DNA of 64,000 nucleotides from Megalobrama amblycephala (GCF_018812025.1 NC_063049.1:37291947-37355946); one strand, 5' to 3'; shown: positions 40,221-53,324, counted from the stretch's first letter. Notes: generated by a model from the letters alone, not told the origin. Program-made: numbers and translations.

Positions 40221-40905
40221 AGGTGTTTTGACGAGCAATATGCGTAGTGAGCGGATTGTTTCTGAATGGCAGGTCGCTATTTTGTGTTCATGTAGTACAA
40301 ACATTACGCTGTCTGTTGAAGCGTGTTTTCTCAGGTTAGTGTCGTGATGTACTTATAGTTTTTATGCACTTTTTGTTACCTTGCATGCACATTAATGACA
40401 TCTTTTATTTAAAAACAGTTGTTTGAAAAAAAAAAGTGAATGTCATTTCATTTCAATAAAAGATGTGATGCTTCATTTGGTGTATTTTGCTTATTGCGCT
40501 CGCTTGCGCTCTCTTGTGGGCATAGACAATAAAGCATTTTTTTCCCTTTTTTTTGCCTTTAGAATTCGAATATAATTCGAATTTTGCAAATATTTCAGAA
40601 AGAATTTCGAATTTAGCTTTTCAGCCATTTTGACAGCCCTAACAAGAACAACTGTTCAACACTGATAATAACAAGAAATGTTTCTTGAGCACCAAATCAG
40701 CATATTAACGATTTCTGAAGGATCATGTGACACTGAAGACTGGCGTAATGGCTGCTGAAAAATCAGCTTTGACATGACAATTACATTTTAGAATATATTG
40801 AAACTGAAATTAACTGAAATTATTTAAAACTGTAATAACATTTCACAATATTAGTGTTTTTAATGCATTTTTGATCAAATAAATGCAGCCTTGTAAGCAT
40901 AAACA

Positions 40906-43183
40906 CATGACAAAAAGTCGAGTAATTAATGTTAAAAGTCTATCAAATAAGTAAGGGCCTAGAAACACCAAGCCGATGGTTGGCCGTTGGTGAGCGTCTT
41001 TCGGGCTAGTTTTTGCGGTATGTTCCAAGAACAAGCTCTCTTCGACAGCTGTAATGACTATAATTTTTTATTTTTTTTTATTCTCTTTTTGTGTTATACA
41101 AAATATAACAACATACAAGGTTGGAACAATATGAGGGTGAAAGAAATTAGTGACAGGATTTTCATTTCTTGAAAGTGTCCTCACTTCAATCAGCTGGGGA
41201 TCAGAGTTCTTGTGAAGGGGAAAAACAAAAAGACTCAGCGTGCCAAGCCATTACGGAGGAAAAGAGGCAGAGATCGGTTTGCGGCGGCTGTGTGGTCTGA
41301 AGGGAGAAATCGATTAGTGGAGCTAATAAAATCATGCTCTAAAAGCCGGCCGACTCACCGCGGCTCTGCTGACATACAGCTCCTTTACGCGGAGTGATTA
41401 TTGATCTGCCAAGGAAGTTAAACTTCATGTGCATTGTCAGCCACACACACTCATGTGATGGTTGTAAAACACACACATCACAGCATTGCATTTCAGAGAC
41501 AAGTACACATACATTCATGCTGTGTTTCCCACATAAATACAAAACTGTGCACGAAAAGCCATTATATGAAATTAGATGGCGGTAATGAATCGTGCATTTC
41601 CCAGCACTGACAGTGATCCCACTGAATTAATGCAATAACGCCCTTGGCGTCTCGGTTGGATGGTTAGCCCGCTCTCTGGTGTGTCATTGTGGTGTTTTAT
41701 CTCACACAGACACCTTGGCTGTCCTGATACCGCATCAGGGCTAGAGACAGAAAGCGGCCAATCCTGGCAGTGAACCACAAACTGACCGTTGCAATAAAAG
41801 AGCCTGTAAACAGGGGAAAAAGCGCAGGGATCAAATGCAATTTCATGCCTTCAAAGCACACTTCAGAAATCAAGAAGAGCTGTTTGGAGTTCCAGAGTCT
41901 GATAGGGAAAACTTATTTATTTCTGTGATACTCGTTTGATCGTGCCATCAATAAACTAACCTTTTGAAAGAGATTCTGATTTTGCACCAGCCATCTGCGT
42001 GTCCACATAAGCAGCCTGAAATTTGATTGACCACAACAAATGTAACCTACAATTGGCCATCTTTTAATTCGGAGGTGGGAGCTTCAATAAAACCCATATA
42101 TAACCTTTTCTTCCCACTTTGATTTTCCCAAGTCAATTTTTGGTGGTCGTCAGCTCTTATCCTTTCAAAAGCAGGTATATAAAGCACAACTGAATGTTTT
42201 GAATAGTTAAACATGATTTAACTAAACACTAGCCATCTGAAATGTGATGCTCGAGACATTAGAACGTACAAACATAAGAAGCAATGCAACAATTGAAGAC
42301 TTGTATGAAAATAAATAAATAAATAATTAAGGAGTCAAATAAACTGCAACCATGTCAATGCTTACAGATTTGTTGTTTGTCATCATGTTATGTTGTACAA
42401 TATAATATTATCAGGGAAGTCGGGCTGAGCTTCATGCCACAATGAAGGAGTATGTGCTAAACATGCACCACTTCAGATAAAAAGTCTTGAAACACCACTT
42501 TCTCTTGTCATTCAAAGAAGCAAAAGGTGATTGTCTCAAAGATTCCACCGAGATGGCAATGCTAACTGGAATCTTCCTCCAGACATTATATACCTCATCA
42601 TCTGCATGCATTGAATGGTACTATAATCTGCCTCAAATATATGTTTCACTTTATAGTGAGCAAAACAAGCTGAATTCTCCCTCTCCCATTTCACCTGATC
42701 CCAGCATCCTTCTCTCCACTCTATGTCACACTCCACTGCCTCACATATACATACACACACACACACAGGAAAGTGTGTCTGCTATGCCCCCCGGATGCAG
42801 ACATAGACATGGAAAACTCCTTCCCCCTCCCTCGTGTAGTCCCCACACTGCCCTGCCACTGACCTGAAGGCTGGAGATAACTTATGGATGAATACACGCA
42901 CCCACAACTCTGTCACGACGCTGGGTTAAAAATGGGGCTTCAGATTAAATGTAACCAACTTGCCTTAGAAATGATTTACTACTTTAAAACTGCCACAACC
43001 AAAAATCAAGAGAAGAAATAACATGTTACACTGTCGCTTACCCATGTTTAGGTTTCATTTAGGCATCAACTTTGTCTCAGATGTTTCGCCTATAAATTCC
43101 AGCAAAAGTAAAGACAATAGCTGTTGTACAGTACATTAAATATGTTTTTTATTGGCATTGACGGTTCCATGAAGAACCTTTAA
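40906..43183. other. Intronic DNA; minor repeats
   Basis: An Angel-like right arm fragment lies at about 41090-41175 (TTGGAACAATATGAGGGTGA), and (AC)n at 42752-42767. No exon was recognised. Confidence 0.35.
42752..42767. repeat. (AC)n microsatellite
   Basis: Eight AC units after an ATAT run. Confidence 0.8.
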
Positions 43184-44151
43184 AGGTGCCCCTGGAATCA
43201 AACATTTAATTTACCTTGACATAGTTGAATAACAAGAGTTCAGTACATGGAAATGACATACATTGAGTTTCAAACTCCAATGCTTTCTCCTTCTTATGTA
43301 AATCTCATTTGTTTAAAAGACCTCAGAAAAACAGGCGAATCTCAACATAACACCGACTGTTACGTAACAGTCGGGATCATTAATATGTACGCCCCCAATA
43401 TTTGCATATGCCAGCCCGTGTTCAAGGCATTAGACAAGGGCAGGCAGTATTAACGTCTGGATCTGTGCACAGCTGAATCATCAGACTAGGTAAGCAAGCA
43501 AGAACAATAGCGAAAAATGGCAGATGGAGCAATAATAACTAACATGATCCATGATAACATGATATTTTTAGTGATATTTGTAAATTGTCTTTCTAAATGT
43601 TTCGTTAGCATGTTGCTAATGTACTGTTAAATGTGGTTAAAATTACCATCGTTTATTACTGTATTCACGGAGACAAGAGCCGTCGCTATTTTCATTATTA
43701 AACACTTGCAGTCTGTATAATGCACAAACACAACTTCATTCTTTATAAATCTCTCAAACAGTGTGTAATGTTAGCTTTAGCCACGGAGCACTATCAAACT
43801 CATTCAGAATCAAATGTAAACATCCAAATAAATACTATACTCACATGATCCGACGCATGCATGCAGTATGAATGACGAACATCTTGTAAAGATCCATTTG
43901 AGAGTTATATTAGCTGTGTGAACTTTGTAAATGCACTGTATTATAGTCGAGAGCTCGGGGGGGCAGGGACCGTGCGATTTAAAGGGGCCGCGCGCTGAAT
44001 CAGTGCATAGTTAATGATGCCCCAAAATAGACAGTTAAAAAACTTAATTAAAAAAAATCTATGAGGTATTTTGAGCTGAAACTTCATAGACACATTCAGT
44101 GGACACCTTAGACTTATATTACATCTTGTAAAAAATGGTTCTAGGGCACCT
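43184..44151. mobile_element. TTAA-flanked MITE with AGGTGCCC ends, 968 bp
   Basis: The ends AGGTGCCC and GGGCACCT are inverted. TTAA lies on both sides (43180-43183 and 44152-44155). Removing the element joins ATGAAGAACC, TTTAA, CATCTATGTAACC into a continuous copy of another common repeat, so the insertion boundaries are secure. A TTAA target fits piggyBac or Kolobok. The interior is non-coding. Confidence 0.7.
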
Positions 44152-44663
44152 TTAACATCTATGTAACCTTTCCATTGTAAAAAAAAAAAAAAAAAAAGAA
44201 TCTTTAAGCCCAAATTTCATAACCAGAATAGTACGTGTGCCGCCCGATTTTTGTAACCATGCATACTTTGTATGACAAGTCACACATACCGCATTGAATT
44301 TGTTTTGCACTAATCAGTTGTTCCACAAGGTGGCAACACTGGGCCAGTCCATTGTTTAAAAACAGAGAACAAAACTGTAGAGATGGAATAACAACAAAAT
44401 ACCAGAGACTGGAAGAACAACAGATGCCCAGATTGACAAGAGCTTGTGTGAGGGGGTTATGATGAGATAGCCACAACTTTAGTTTAAAAGAAACAAAAGA
44501 CATTTTTATCAGTCATAACTTCTGGAGAAAAATAGTGCAGACACTTGACAAAGATGAAACTTTCTAGAGTGCATGTGTTGACTGCCTGTATTTGTGCTTG
44601 CTATTAACTGGAGTATACTTTGAAAGGCTAAACATTCAACTGTACACATATGTTAGCATGCGC

Positions 44664-44666
<3 letters not shown>

Positions 44667-44701
<35 letters not shown>
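44667..44701. repeat. Poly-A tract, 35 bp
   Basis: Uninterrupted adenines after GCGCGTT. No LINE or SINE body was recognised upstream. Confidence 0.9.
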
Positions 44702-44703
<2 letters not shown>

Positions 44704-45487
44704 AGCATACTTTGGGCTCAATAGATGAAATGTTAAAATGTTCACAGTAAGAAAAAAATGGTTATTTTTTTAGAACTGTTCACTGAAAGGTTATTTGAGA
44801 AACCAAAAATGGTTCTTCTATGGCACCACTGCGAAAACCCCCTTTTGAAACCTTCATTTTTAAGAGTGTCAGAAAACTAAAAAACTAAAATTAACAGATA
44901 TCACAGCTCAGATAATACGGTCTTAGAACAATTTACTGAGAAAAATTTGAGTTCAAATCGAGATCCCTTAACTTATATTGAAGACGTTAGTGTCTTTGGT
45001 GACAAATCTGAGCACTCACTGCGGTCTAGGAGAAACAATTTCGATATTAGAGAGATCTCATTAGCATTTTTCTTTGCTATGCATACTGCTGCTAGAAATC
45101 ATTAAGATATTTCTTCTAAGCACACTGTCTACAAACAGCTTCCAAGTGTGACCACAATGTCATTTTTTTAATTCCAGAAAACAATTTATTTATTCTGCAA
45201 GTGATAAGAATGTTGTAAAAACACTGCAAATTTGTAACGCAAACTGGATTGCTCACCTCTGTTGAGAAAGCTGGTCCACATTTTCACAAACAGTAATGTA
45301 TTCAAATGACGACAGTCAAAAAAATCAAAACCGTGAATCCCAGTTTGCTCGGTGCTTTGAGCAGTGCTACAGCGTCTCAGTCTCGTGTCTTATAATCTGT
45401 ATGACAATAGTCTTTAAGATCAATGCATCTCCTCAGCCACCGCTTCATTTCCCCTCTCAGTGGAATCCCAGAGTCTCTGGCACACAA

Positions 45488-45508
45488 CACACACACACAC
45501 ACACACAG
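45488..45508. repeat. (AC)n microsatellite
   Basis: Ten tandem AC units. Confidence 0.85.
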
Positions 45509-45937
45509 GTTCATACTCCCATTTGTATGAGGAGGGAGAGAGAGGAAAAACTGTGTCAGCCGGCTAATTACCTCGGGTCATTGATGTTCATTCATTGTAA
45601 TGCGCAGACCACATATTTTGCACCATAAGGCATAACTCAGTGAGAAAACACAAAATTTTTCAATCTCTCTCCTTCCTATAGACTATAATAGCAGAGGCAG
45701 CAGTATGAATGATGAATGACTATTTCTTCATAAATGTAATGAATAAGTAACTAATTTACATGGGTCAATGACAGAAAAAAAAAACTGGTTAAAAAGGCAC
45801 CAAGTGTATTTTTTTTTTAAAATAAATAAATAAAATAATAATATTAATAGCTCACAAAGTTTTTGAATCATGAATACTGTTAAGTATGAAATAGAAGTTA
45901 TTACATTTCTCAAAAAACTTCACATTAACCTTGTCAT

Positions 45938-45991
45938 GTCTCTCTCTCTCTCTATTATATATATGTATATATATATGTATATAAATATATA

Positions 45992-46072
<81 letters not shown>
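45938..46072. repeat. (CT)n-(TA)n compound microsatellite
   Basis: About 16 bp of CT, then about 115 bp of TA with a few TG and AA interruptions in the left third. The uninterrupted part is about 75 bp. Confidence 0.95.
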
Positions 46073-46078
<6 letters not shown>

Positions 46079-46185
46079 CACCAAATCAAAATATCTGACA
46101 TTTTGACATCCTATCATTTGTGATATAATTTCCTGTTATATGGCTTTTCTTTTGAACTAATAAATATATACACTTTATTGCAGAG

Positions 46186-46640
46186 TAGTGTTGTCAATGG
46201 TACCGACCGCGATACCAAGTAAGTACTGAAATTTTAAAAATGTGACACTTTGAGCACTGTTGAGTGGATTCGTAAACACCTCTGATCGGCAATTGTGTTC
46301 ACGCGCTCATCAGATACTGTATGTCTGATTGGCTACAATGATCAACACTTCAAAAATATATTGCAAATAGATATTAATGGCACTCACCGAGCGCTTACAC
46401 AGATACACATGGGAGCGCTTGAAAGTAGGCGTCTATCAGTGGACCGTGTGCTTTCAAACGCTGCCGTGCCTTGATCATTATAGCCAATCACAGACATATC
46501 TGATGAGGGCGTCAACACAAAGGCCAATCAAAGGGGTTTACGAATCCGTTCAACAGTGCTCAAAGTGTCACATTTTTAAGTGCTTTTTAAGTATTTTCAG
46601 TACTGACTTGGTATCGCGGTCGGTACTTTTGACAACATTA
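46186..46640. mobile_element. hAT MITE, 455 bp, long inverted ends
   Basis: It starts TAGTGTTGTCAATGGTACCG and ends CGGTACTTTTGACAACATTA. The inverted ends extend for about 45 bp with few mismatches (GCGATACCAAGT pairs with ACTTGGTATCGC). The flanks TTGCAGAG (46178-46185) and TAGCAGAG (46641-46648) match 7 of 8, an 8-bp hAT duplication. Inverted matching continues further inward (TGACACTTTGAGCACTGTTG with CAACAGTGCTCAAAGTGTCA), so most of the element is one palindrome. The terminal 10 bases are shared with the hAT at 26220. Confidence 0.85.
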
Positions 46641-46648
46641 TAGCAGAG

Positions 46649-49299
46649 GTTTTCAAAGTCTAAGACAGTGTGCATCCCTTCTAACACAACATACACAACT
46701 TCAGTAACGAATTCATGGATTCTCTGTCATGGTTTATTGTGCTTTTAATAGCTCATAAATCAAGCAAGTCCCACTCTTTCTTCTCATTCATACATGTTTC
46801 TTTGGTGCTCTATCATGCTTAAGCAGTCCTGCACTGCAAGGATACATTTAAATACAGATAAATCTCTATCAGTTGACATCGTCATATCACCCAGCCCTAC
46901 TCCGCGCCTCCCCTGACATGTTCCTCTGACCTCCCCAGGGGGGCGTGCCACACATTGAATCCGCAATGTCTATTAAATATTCCGGTGTGATCGTAATTTC
47001 ATAGATTTAAAGATGTGGTGCTTCTAATCCAGTGTGCAATGCATGACATTCCACAGACCATGCTTTATATTATATGAATACATAAAAACAAAACAAAAAT
47101 CAAAACAACAATTGAAACAATGTCACAGTGCTGAAAGTATCTAAGAAGCAATGACATGCCTCTGCTGATGACTGTACTAAACCAAATGACACATTCATCG
47201 CATCTCTGTCCCTCAGAAGGGGACTTGTCACAAATCAGAATGATTGGCGATCTGAAAGGACCTGGGACGTGAGAGAGAGGGAATCAGATGGACAGGCCCT
47301 GCCATCGGAGGTGACAAAATGAATGGAGAAGTGGCTTGCACAACCTGACACTCGTAAGTAAACGGCCATGCTGGCTAAGATAAATGTGTGAGTATATGTC
47401 ACCGGATGAGCCCCGTTACCCCACGGCTCAGAAAGCTTCAAGCAGCTGCCAAACGACATACTAACACAGCGTGTAACTGAATATTTCAGTCCTGGTACAC
47501 GAGCCACCAGTAATGTCACACTGGGCTATCACGGTTACATCTAGTCATCGTTTCCAAAGGCTAGCATCACCTGTTTGTGTGTGTGTTAATTACAGAACAG
47601 TGACTGTGTGTTCTACCGATGACCGCTGGCTGAATGAGACTGATGTGAAAATAATCTTTATTTAAGCCGCACAACTACAGAGAATGTGATGCAAAACATA
47701 TTAAGTGCGTGAACATGAAATATACATGTAGGATTTGTTTCAAAACGTAGTGCACTGCATTGATGTATACTACTATAACTGAAATGGAAATAACTCTGTG
47801 GACCATACAAATAGCGCTCCTCAGCACCAGGGGGACTCGACTTACCATTTCACTAGTAAGTTGAGCAAATTATGTGGTATACTAATAAACACAAAAAAAA
47901 CGGTTACTCGTTTTTATAAAGTAACACTGTCCAACAGCGACACCGCACCCTCCCCTGAGCCCATTGACTTTAAACAGACCCCCTAAAGTGTGCTCTGGGT
48001 TTGACGGAGGTAAATGAGAATGAATGGGGGAAAGTCAGGTGAGAAGAGGCAATGGCTCCATTGCGCTATGATTGGATGTGATTGGTTATGATTGAATATG
48101 GTTCATGCGATAAATCCCACCTCCTAATTTTGTGCGCATTCTCGAATCGGCTTAAATGAAGACAATGATGCTGTTAATGTTAAGACTATTTCACAAAGTA
48201 AACAAACAACTTAGATATCACCGCTTTATATCACGTCAAAAAAATAAATCAAACTTAAAATGGCCTGAAAACATGATGACTGTGGGGGGTTTTTAGTGAG
48301 CAATAAGCTTGGGAAAATTAAAGGTCCACCTTCAAAAATACATGCGAAGTCGCATTAGCATTTGTGCCAAAAGACTTCCATAGAGTATATTTCTGGCCTT
48401 AGACCGGAACTGCACACACTACAGCTCAAGAGCTCCACATAATCTAAACAATGAACTGCCTAACAACTGCTCATAGACAAATCTGCCGGCGCATGAGAGG
48501 AAATTATTCATGCAATCATCCGGTGAAATGCCGAGGGTAAAGCCATTAGGCTTAAATCCATTGTTAATGAAATGTCACACCTCTGGAGTGGAGTCCTGCT
48601 GTGTTCCTCATTTACGTTCCTCACCATCTCTTCTGTATCTGTGCTCTGGTCAGACCAGCTCAGTGGGTTTCTGTGTGACAGGAGTCAGACAGGAATACTG
48701 AAAGGGCCAGTCGTGTTGTTTACAATGCAATGGAAACCCCATGAGAAATAATGATTCAATTCACTCAAGGAATCATTCTAATATCATATATGACATTAAA
48801 ATAACAATACTTTCATGTCACTGCTCTCTGGAATCCTTGATTTTGATTAATCATTGATTTTTAAAACTTTATTTTCCCAGGTAACCATTTTTAAAAAAAA
48901 AAAGTTCAGCTGGTTTCATGTCTCATGTATCACTCCACAATCTCTTTCTCCTCACATAAAGTCCTTTTAGGTCAAATCAATATTTCATATCCATTTATTT
49001 ATCTATTTGGCAATGAGCTATATAATAAGTAAGAAAAAGTACAGTCAGCTGGTCATTATCGCCAAATAAACCCCTTCTGGAAGACCCGATCACCGTCAGG
49101 GTTCCTTTTCCGATAATGACCGCCCGACTTTCTTATTTTATTGGGACAGTGAAAGTGAAGCGAGAAGAAAAAAAAAAAAAACAGGAACCAGGTGTCTGTC
49201 AACTGATGTATCCACATTGGGCACTGCAGACAGTTTAGTTGATTATAATGGAAGGTATTTAATTTTATCATGTCAGATTGAGCTGTTGTTTTGAATGCT
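46649..49299. other. Intronic DNA, nothing recognised
   Basis: Mixed composition, with less AT-rich patches at about 47200-47650 and 48480-48720. No splice-flanked coding frame or repeat terminus was identified. Confidence 0.35.
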
Positions 49300-50046
49300 T
49301 TAAAAGTTTTTTTCACCCAAAAATTTAAATTCTGTCATCATTTACTTACCCTCATGTCGTTCCAAACCCGTAAGACTTTCAGTCATCTTCGAAACACAAA
49401 TGAAGATATTTTAATGAAATCTAAGAGATTTCTGTCCCTCCACTGACAGCTATTCAACTACCACTTTGACGCTTCAAAAAGTTCATAAAGAGATCATAAA
49501 ACTAATTCATATGATTCTTCATATGCTTTATAGGATAAACAGATTTAATTTAGGCTTTTATTCACATATAAACATTCATCAACCCACACATCAATTATGG
49601 TAAACGGAAACGCAAGCATGTTGCTTGCTACCAATACGGTATGTTCTCATGTGTTACGCAATGTGTGACTTCCACTAGAAAACCAATGAGGTTTGTTCTT
49701 GCGTGGCAAATGAGTACAACTGAGCTTCTGTTTATGTTCGTCGATCAATGTTTATGTGTGAATAAAAGCTTTAATTCAATCTGTTCATCATATAAAGCGA
49801 TCATGTCTCTTCAGAAAATTTGGACTAAACCACATATGGGTTAGTTGTATGGATCTCTTTATGAACTTTTTGAAGTGACAAAGTGGTAGTTGCATTGACT
49901 TTCAATGGAGGGACAGAAATCTCACAGATTTAATTGAAAATATCTTCATTTGTGGTTTGAAGATGAATGAAAGTCTTACAAGTTTGGAACGTTATGAGGG
50001 TGAGTAATTGATGATAATTTTTTTTCATTTTTGGATGAACTATCTT
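49300..50046. repeat. Hairpin MITE (Angel-like)
   Basis: The left arm carries TTCACCCAAAAATTTAAATT, CATCATTTACTTACCCTCAT and CCAAACCCGTAAGACTTTC. The right arm carries their inverted counterparts GAAAGTCTTACAAGTTTGGA, ATGAGGGTGAGTAATTGATG and TTTTGGATGAACTATC. Deeper pairs such as TCTGTCCCTCCACTGACAGC with TTTCAATGGAGGGACAGAAA confirm a palindrome over most of its length. Confidence 0.75.
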
Positions 50047-51004
50047 GCAAAGTTAAAGTATAATAGAGGTCCCTCTTGCTCTTGCTCCAGTTTATGAAAT
50101 GGTGCTTTTATACGTTTAGAGAAAAGCAGCATCTCTCTGCAAAACATGTTTCAGCATAATGATGAGCATGCATCTGAATAGCATAAACAGCAGTGAAAAT
50201 AATTCAAATATCTTTTGTTTACCTCCAAACATATGGGCCCATTTTTCAACTTCAAAGGGAGAGTAAAGGCTGTTTTCAAGAACAAGGCACACCATATTCA
50301 AAGAAAAACCCCCACCAAACTAATTCCAGGCTACTTATTTTACAATGCAGAGCATCAGGTCAGGGAGGAAAATGAAGATAAGGTGCCCGCTGCATATAAA
50401 CAAACAGAAAGCAAGAAATTCATGCAGCACGCACGCTCTCAACAACCTCACAGCCATGAATAACTTTTGTGTGACCGGAACAATTTCTCTCCAGGATATA
50501 TTTTGAAGGTTAATCTAAAGGAGCTGGACGGGGCAGACAAGTTCATTCACGGACACACAGACAAATGTAAACCCACATGGAAAACAGGCCGACGGGAAGG
50601 ACAGGCCATCTGCTGGGAGGCGAGCACTGGCCGCCCTAGACTCATCAAAAGCCTGTTGGGTGGGTTGTCTCACCCTCTGTCTATTCGACAGAAACACGTT
50701 TGATGGCGTTTGAATAGCAAATCGTCCGTGCAGTGTTGCACTCACATGGAAAATTGGATCTGAACATTTGCATAATTTTTCTTGCTCAAACTGATGATGA
50801 TTTTTTGTTTTGTTTTGGGAGGCATTTTTTCTTTTCTCCATTTCTCACATGTATGGCCTACTTTACACCTGGCAATATTATGCATGCTTCACAATCAGAT
50901 AGCGCTTGACCACATTAAAGCCAGGTGTAAATGCACCTTCAGTGAGATGCATTGCTATATGACCACTGAATTCAAATGTGCTCAGTGATGCATTCTACAT
51001 TCAA
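50047..51004. other. Intronic DNA, nothing recognised
   Basis: The segment 50260-50720 is balanced in composition and free of repeat signatures. It could be a conserved non-coding block. No splice-flanked coding frame was found. Confidence 0.35.
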
Positions 51005-51915
51005 TGAAGAAGAAGGTTAAGAGAAGAAGGTTAAGAAGAAAGGAGGAGGAAGAGGTGAAGAAGAAGAAGAAGGCAGTGAAGAAGTAGTAGAAGAAGGAGG
51101 TGAATAAAAAAGAGGTGAAGGAGGAGGAGGTGGTGTAGAAGGTTAAAAACAAAAAGGTGAAGAAAAGAAGGAGAAGGAATAAAACAAAAAGGTGAAGAAG
51201 GAGGAGGTGGTGAAGAAGAAGAAGGAGAAGGAGGAGGTGGTGGAGGAGGAGAAGGTAAGAAGGAGGTGAAGAAGAAAAAAAGAAGGAGGAGGAGGAAGCG
51301 GAAGTGAAGAATGGGGGAGGAGGAGAAGAAGGTTAATAAGATTAAAAAGAGAAGGTTAAGAACAAAAAGGTGAAGAAGAAAAAGGAGAAGAACAACAAAA
51401 AGGTGAAGGAGGAGGTGAAGAAGAAGAAAAAGTAGGAGGAGAAGGAGGAAGAGGAGGTGAAGGAGAAGAAGAGAGAGGAGGTGAAGAAGATGAAGAAGAA
51501 AAAGAAGGAGAAAAGAGTGAGGTGGAGAAGAAGAAGGAGGAGGAGGAGGAGAAGGAGGAAGAGGTGAAGAAGAAGAAAAAGTATGAAGAGAAGGAGGAAG
51601 AGGAGGTGAAGGAGGAGAAGAGAGAGGAGGTGACGACGAAGATGAAGAAGAAGAAGGAGAAAAGGGTGAGGTGGTGAAGAAGAAGGAGGAGGAGGAGGAG
51701 AAGAAGGAGGAGGAGGTGAAGAAGAAGAAGGAGGTGAAAAAGGAGGAGGAGGAGAAGGAGGAGGAGGTAAAGAAGAAAAAGTAGAAGGAGGAGGAGGTGA
51801 AGGAGGAGAAGGTGAAGAAGAAGAAGGAGGAGGTGAAAAAGGAGGAGGAGAAGAAGAAGGAGGAGGTGAAGAAGAAGAAGAAGAAGAAGGAGGAGGAGGT
51901 GAAGAAGGTGGAGAA
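51005..51915. repeat. Polypurine GAA/GGA tract of about 900 bp
   Basis: The plus strand is almost entirely A and G, built from GAA, GGA, AAG and GAGGTGAAG-type units with scattered single T in GTG. Higher-order copies recur, for example around GAGGAGGTGAAG at many positions and a segment of about 170 bp near 51410-51500 resembled again at about 51560-51650. Very long open frames on both strands arise because the unit is a triplet without stops. They encode only Ser/Phe/Leu or Lys/Glu runs. Such tracts can form triplex (H-DNA) structures and are expansion-prone. Confidence 0.9.
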
Positions 51916-52949
51916 GGTAATCACATTGGAGATGCATTGTATTCTAAGGTATAAATGCAATCCAGACAAAGAAAATCCACATACTTTATTATCCGGATAT
52001 GAGATGCATGTTAATGGTATGTGTAAAGGTGGCCTATGGTCATGAGGGAAGACCCCAGGGCAACATGCTCTCTCAACTCGACTCTGTGGCCCTCATCTCA
52101 ACCTCAGAAAATTAGGCTCTCATTCAAAACATCATGTGAGAACGCTGCCTCACACCCCTGCCGCTCTAAATAGTATAAATCTTTCAGCAGGGACCATTAA
52201 AGTTTCATTCTGGTGATGGTCGTACCTCATGCACACATCATGACTCATCAACTGAGACTACATCAATGCGAGGCGACCGCATTTCACCAGACGGCAGACG
52301 ACTCGCCAAATGATTTATGACATTTATTCATCAACATGCTGCATAATTCAAGCAGTTTCACTAATGAGTTTATTTACAAAAAAAGCTCTCCTGAGCAAAT
52401 AAATAAATAAATATTAAATTTTAGTCTAAAATCTGATGTTTTTTTTGTTTTTTTTGTGAGGTTGTTGACATTACCTTTTAAATGTGGCCCATATCACCGG
52501 TTTGAACAGATGACATTCCTAAACTGACCCGCCTGCATAAAAGACCTTACACTGACACTCTCAGTAGTAAACAAATAAAGTGAGGCAATGCCTGTGAAGC
52601 TTATGTGTGGTGGATGCTGGTGTCAACCTGCATGTTGATTAATTATGAGGGCGGGAGGCAAAAAAGGGGCAAAATTTTAATAATGCATTCAGTGGAGTCA
52701 TATGTGGCCTCAATAGTACAGAACAGATGGAAGCGTGATCAGAACCAGGAAAGGTGGGACAACGTAAAAGCCTTCACACACAATGAATTTTACAATTTGA
52801 CTATGTATGTCAGCATCTGTCTGCAAGGCTAATGAATAATGACAAATTTAAATTTAAAATGACATAAATGCAAACAAATTCCAGCCTGAACGTTTATAAT
52901 CTAAACAAGCAACACTTCTACTGTGTTAAAGGTTATAGCACCTGGTGAA
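51916..52949. other. Intronic DNA, nothing recognised
   Basis: No repeat termini or splice-flanked coding frame. Confidence 0.35.
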
Positions 52950-53324
52950 AGGTTTGAGGTCAGTTCAGGTCTTTTAAAAAAAATAAAAATAAAATGTATT
53001 TAGCATAGGATACATTAAATTGATCATAAGTGACAGTAAAGACAATATGGTTACAGAAGGCTTCTATTTCAGATAAATATTGTTCTTTAGGACTTCCTAT
53101 TCATCAAAGAATCCTAAAAAAACATTCACAGGTTCCACAAAAAATATTAAGCAGCATCACTGTTTTCAACATTGATAATAATAAAAAAAAAATGTTTCTT
53201 GAGCTCCAAATCATGATATTAGAATGATTTCTGAAGGATCATGTAACACTGAAGACTGGAGTAATGATGCTGAAAATATAGCTTTTTCATCACAGGAATA
53301 AATTACACTTTAAATGTTACACTT

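Larger units (their letters stand above)
39574..40641 (+). mobile_element. hAT element with decayed transposase, 1068 bp
   Basis: Ends are TAGGGCTGTCAAAA (39574) and TTTTGACAGCCCTA (to 40641), a perfect 14-bp inverted repeat. A perfect 8-bp target duplication ACAAGAAC lies at 39566-39573 and 40642-40649. Subterminal TTCGAAT words are repeated at both ends. The interior carries hAT transposase remains (39768-40220), themselves broken by a 109-bp insertion. Confidence 0.9.
39484..40905. repeat. ACTACCATTC-family repeat hosting a hAT element
   Basis: The left end is CACTACCGTTCAAAAACAG. After the hAT insertion the family resumes with GATAATAACAAGAAATGTTT, TTGAGCACCAAATCAGCATA and TCATGTGACACTGAAGACTG. 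It ends near AAATGCAGCCTTGTAAGCAT without its right terminal repeat. Confidence 0.7.
44156..46177. other. Intronic DNA with poly-A, (AC)n and a long (TA)n
   Basis: A poly-A run lies at 44667-44701. Repeat debris related to the host of the preceding TTAA element (AAATGGTTCTTCTATGGCAC) lies at about 44750-44870. There is (AC)n at 45488-45508 and a (CT)n-(TA)n compound tract at 45938-46072. No exon was recognised. Confidence 0.4.

Noticed and set aside
42487..42867. Plus-strand open frame of 126 codons
   Set aside because: It crosses an (AC)n tract and lacks splice sites or a domain.
45920..46117. Open frame of alternating Tyr and Ile
   Set aside because: Translation of the (TA)n microsatellite.
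51031..51969. Minus-strand open frame of 312 codons rich in Ser, Phe and Leu
   Set aside because: It is an artefact of the triplet GAA/GGA purine tract, which contains no stop codons. There is no domain, splice context or amino-acid complexity.
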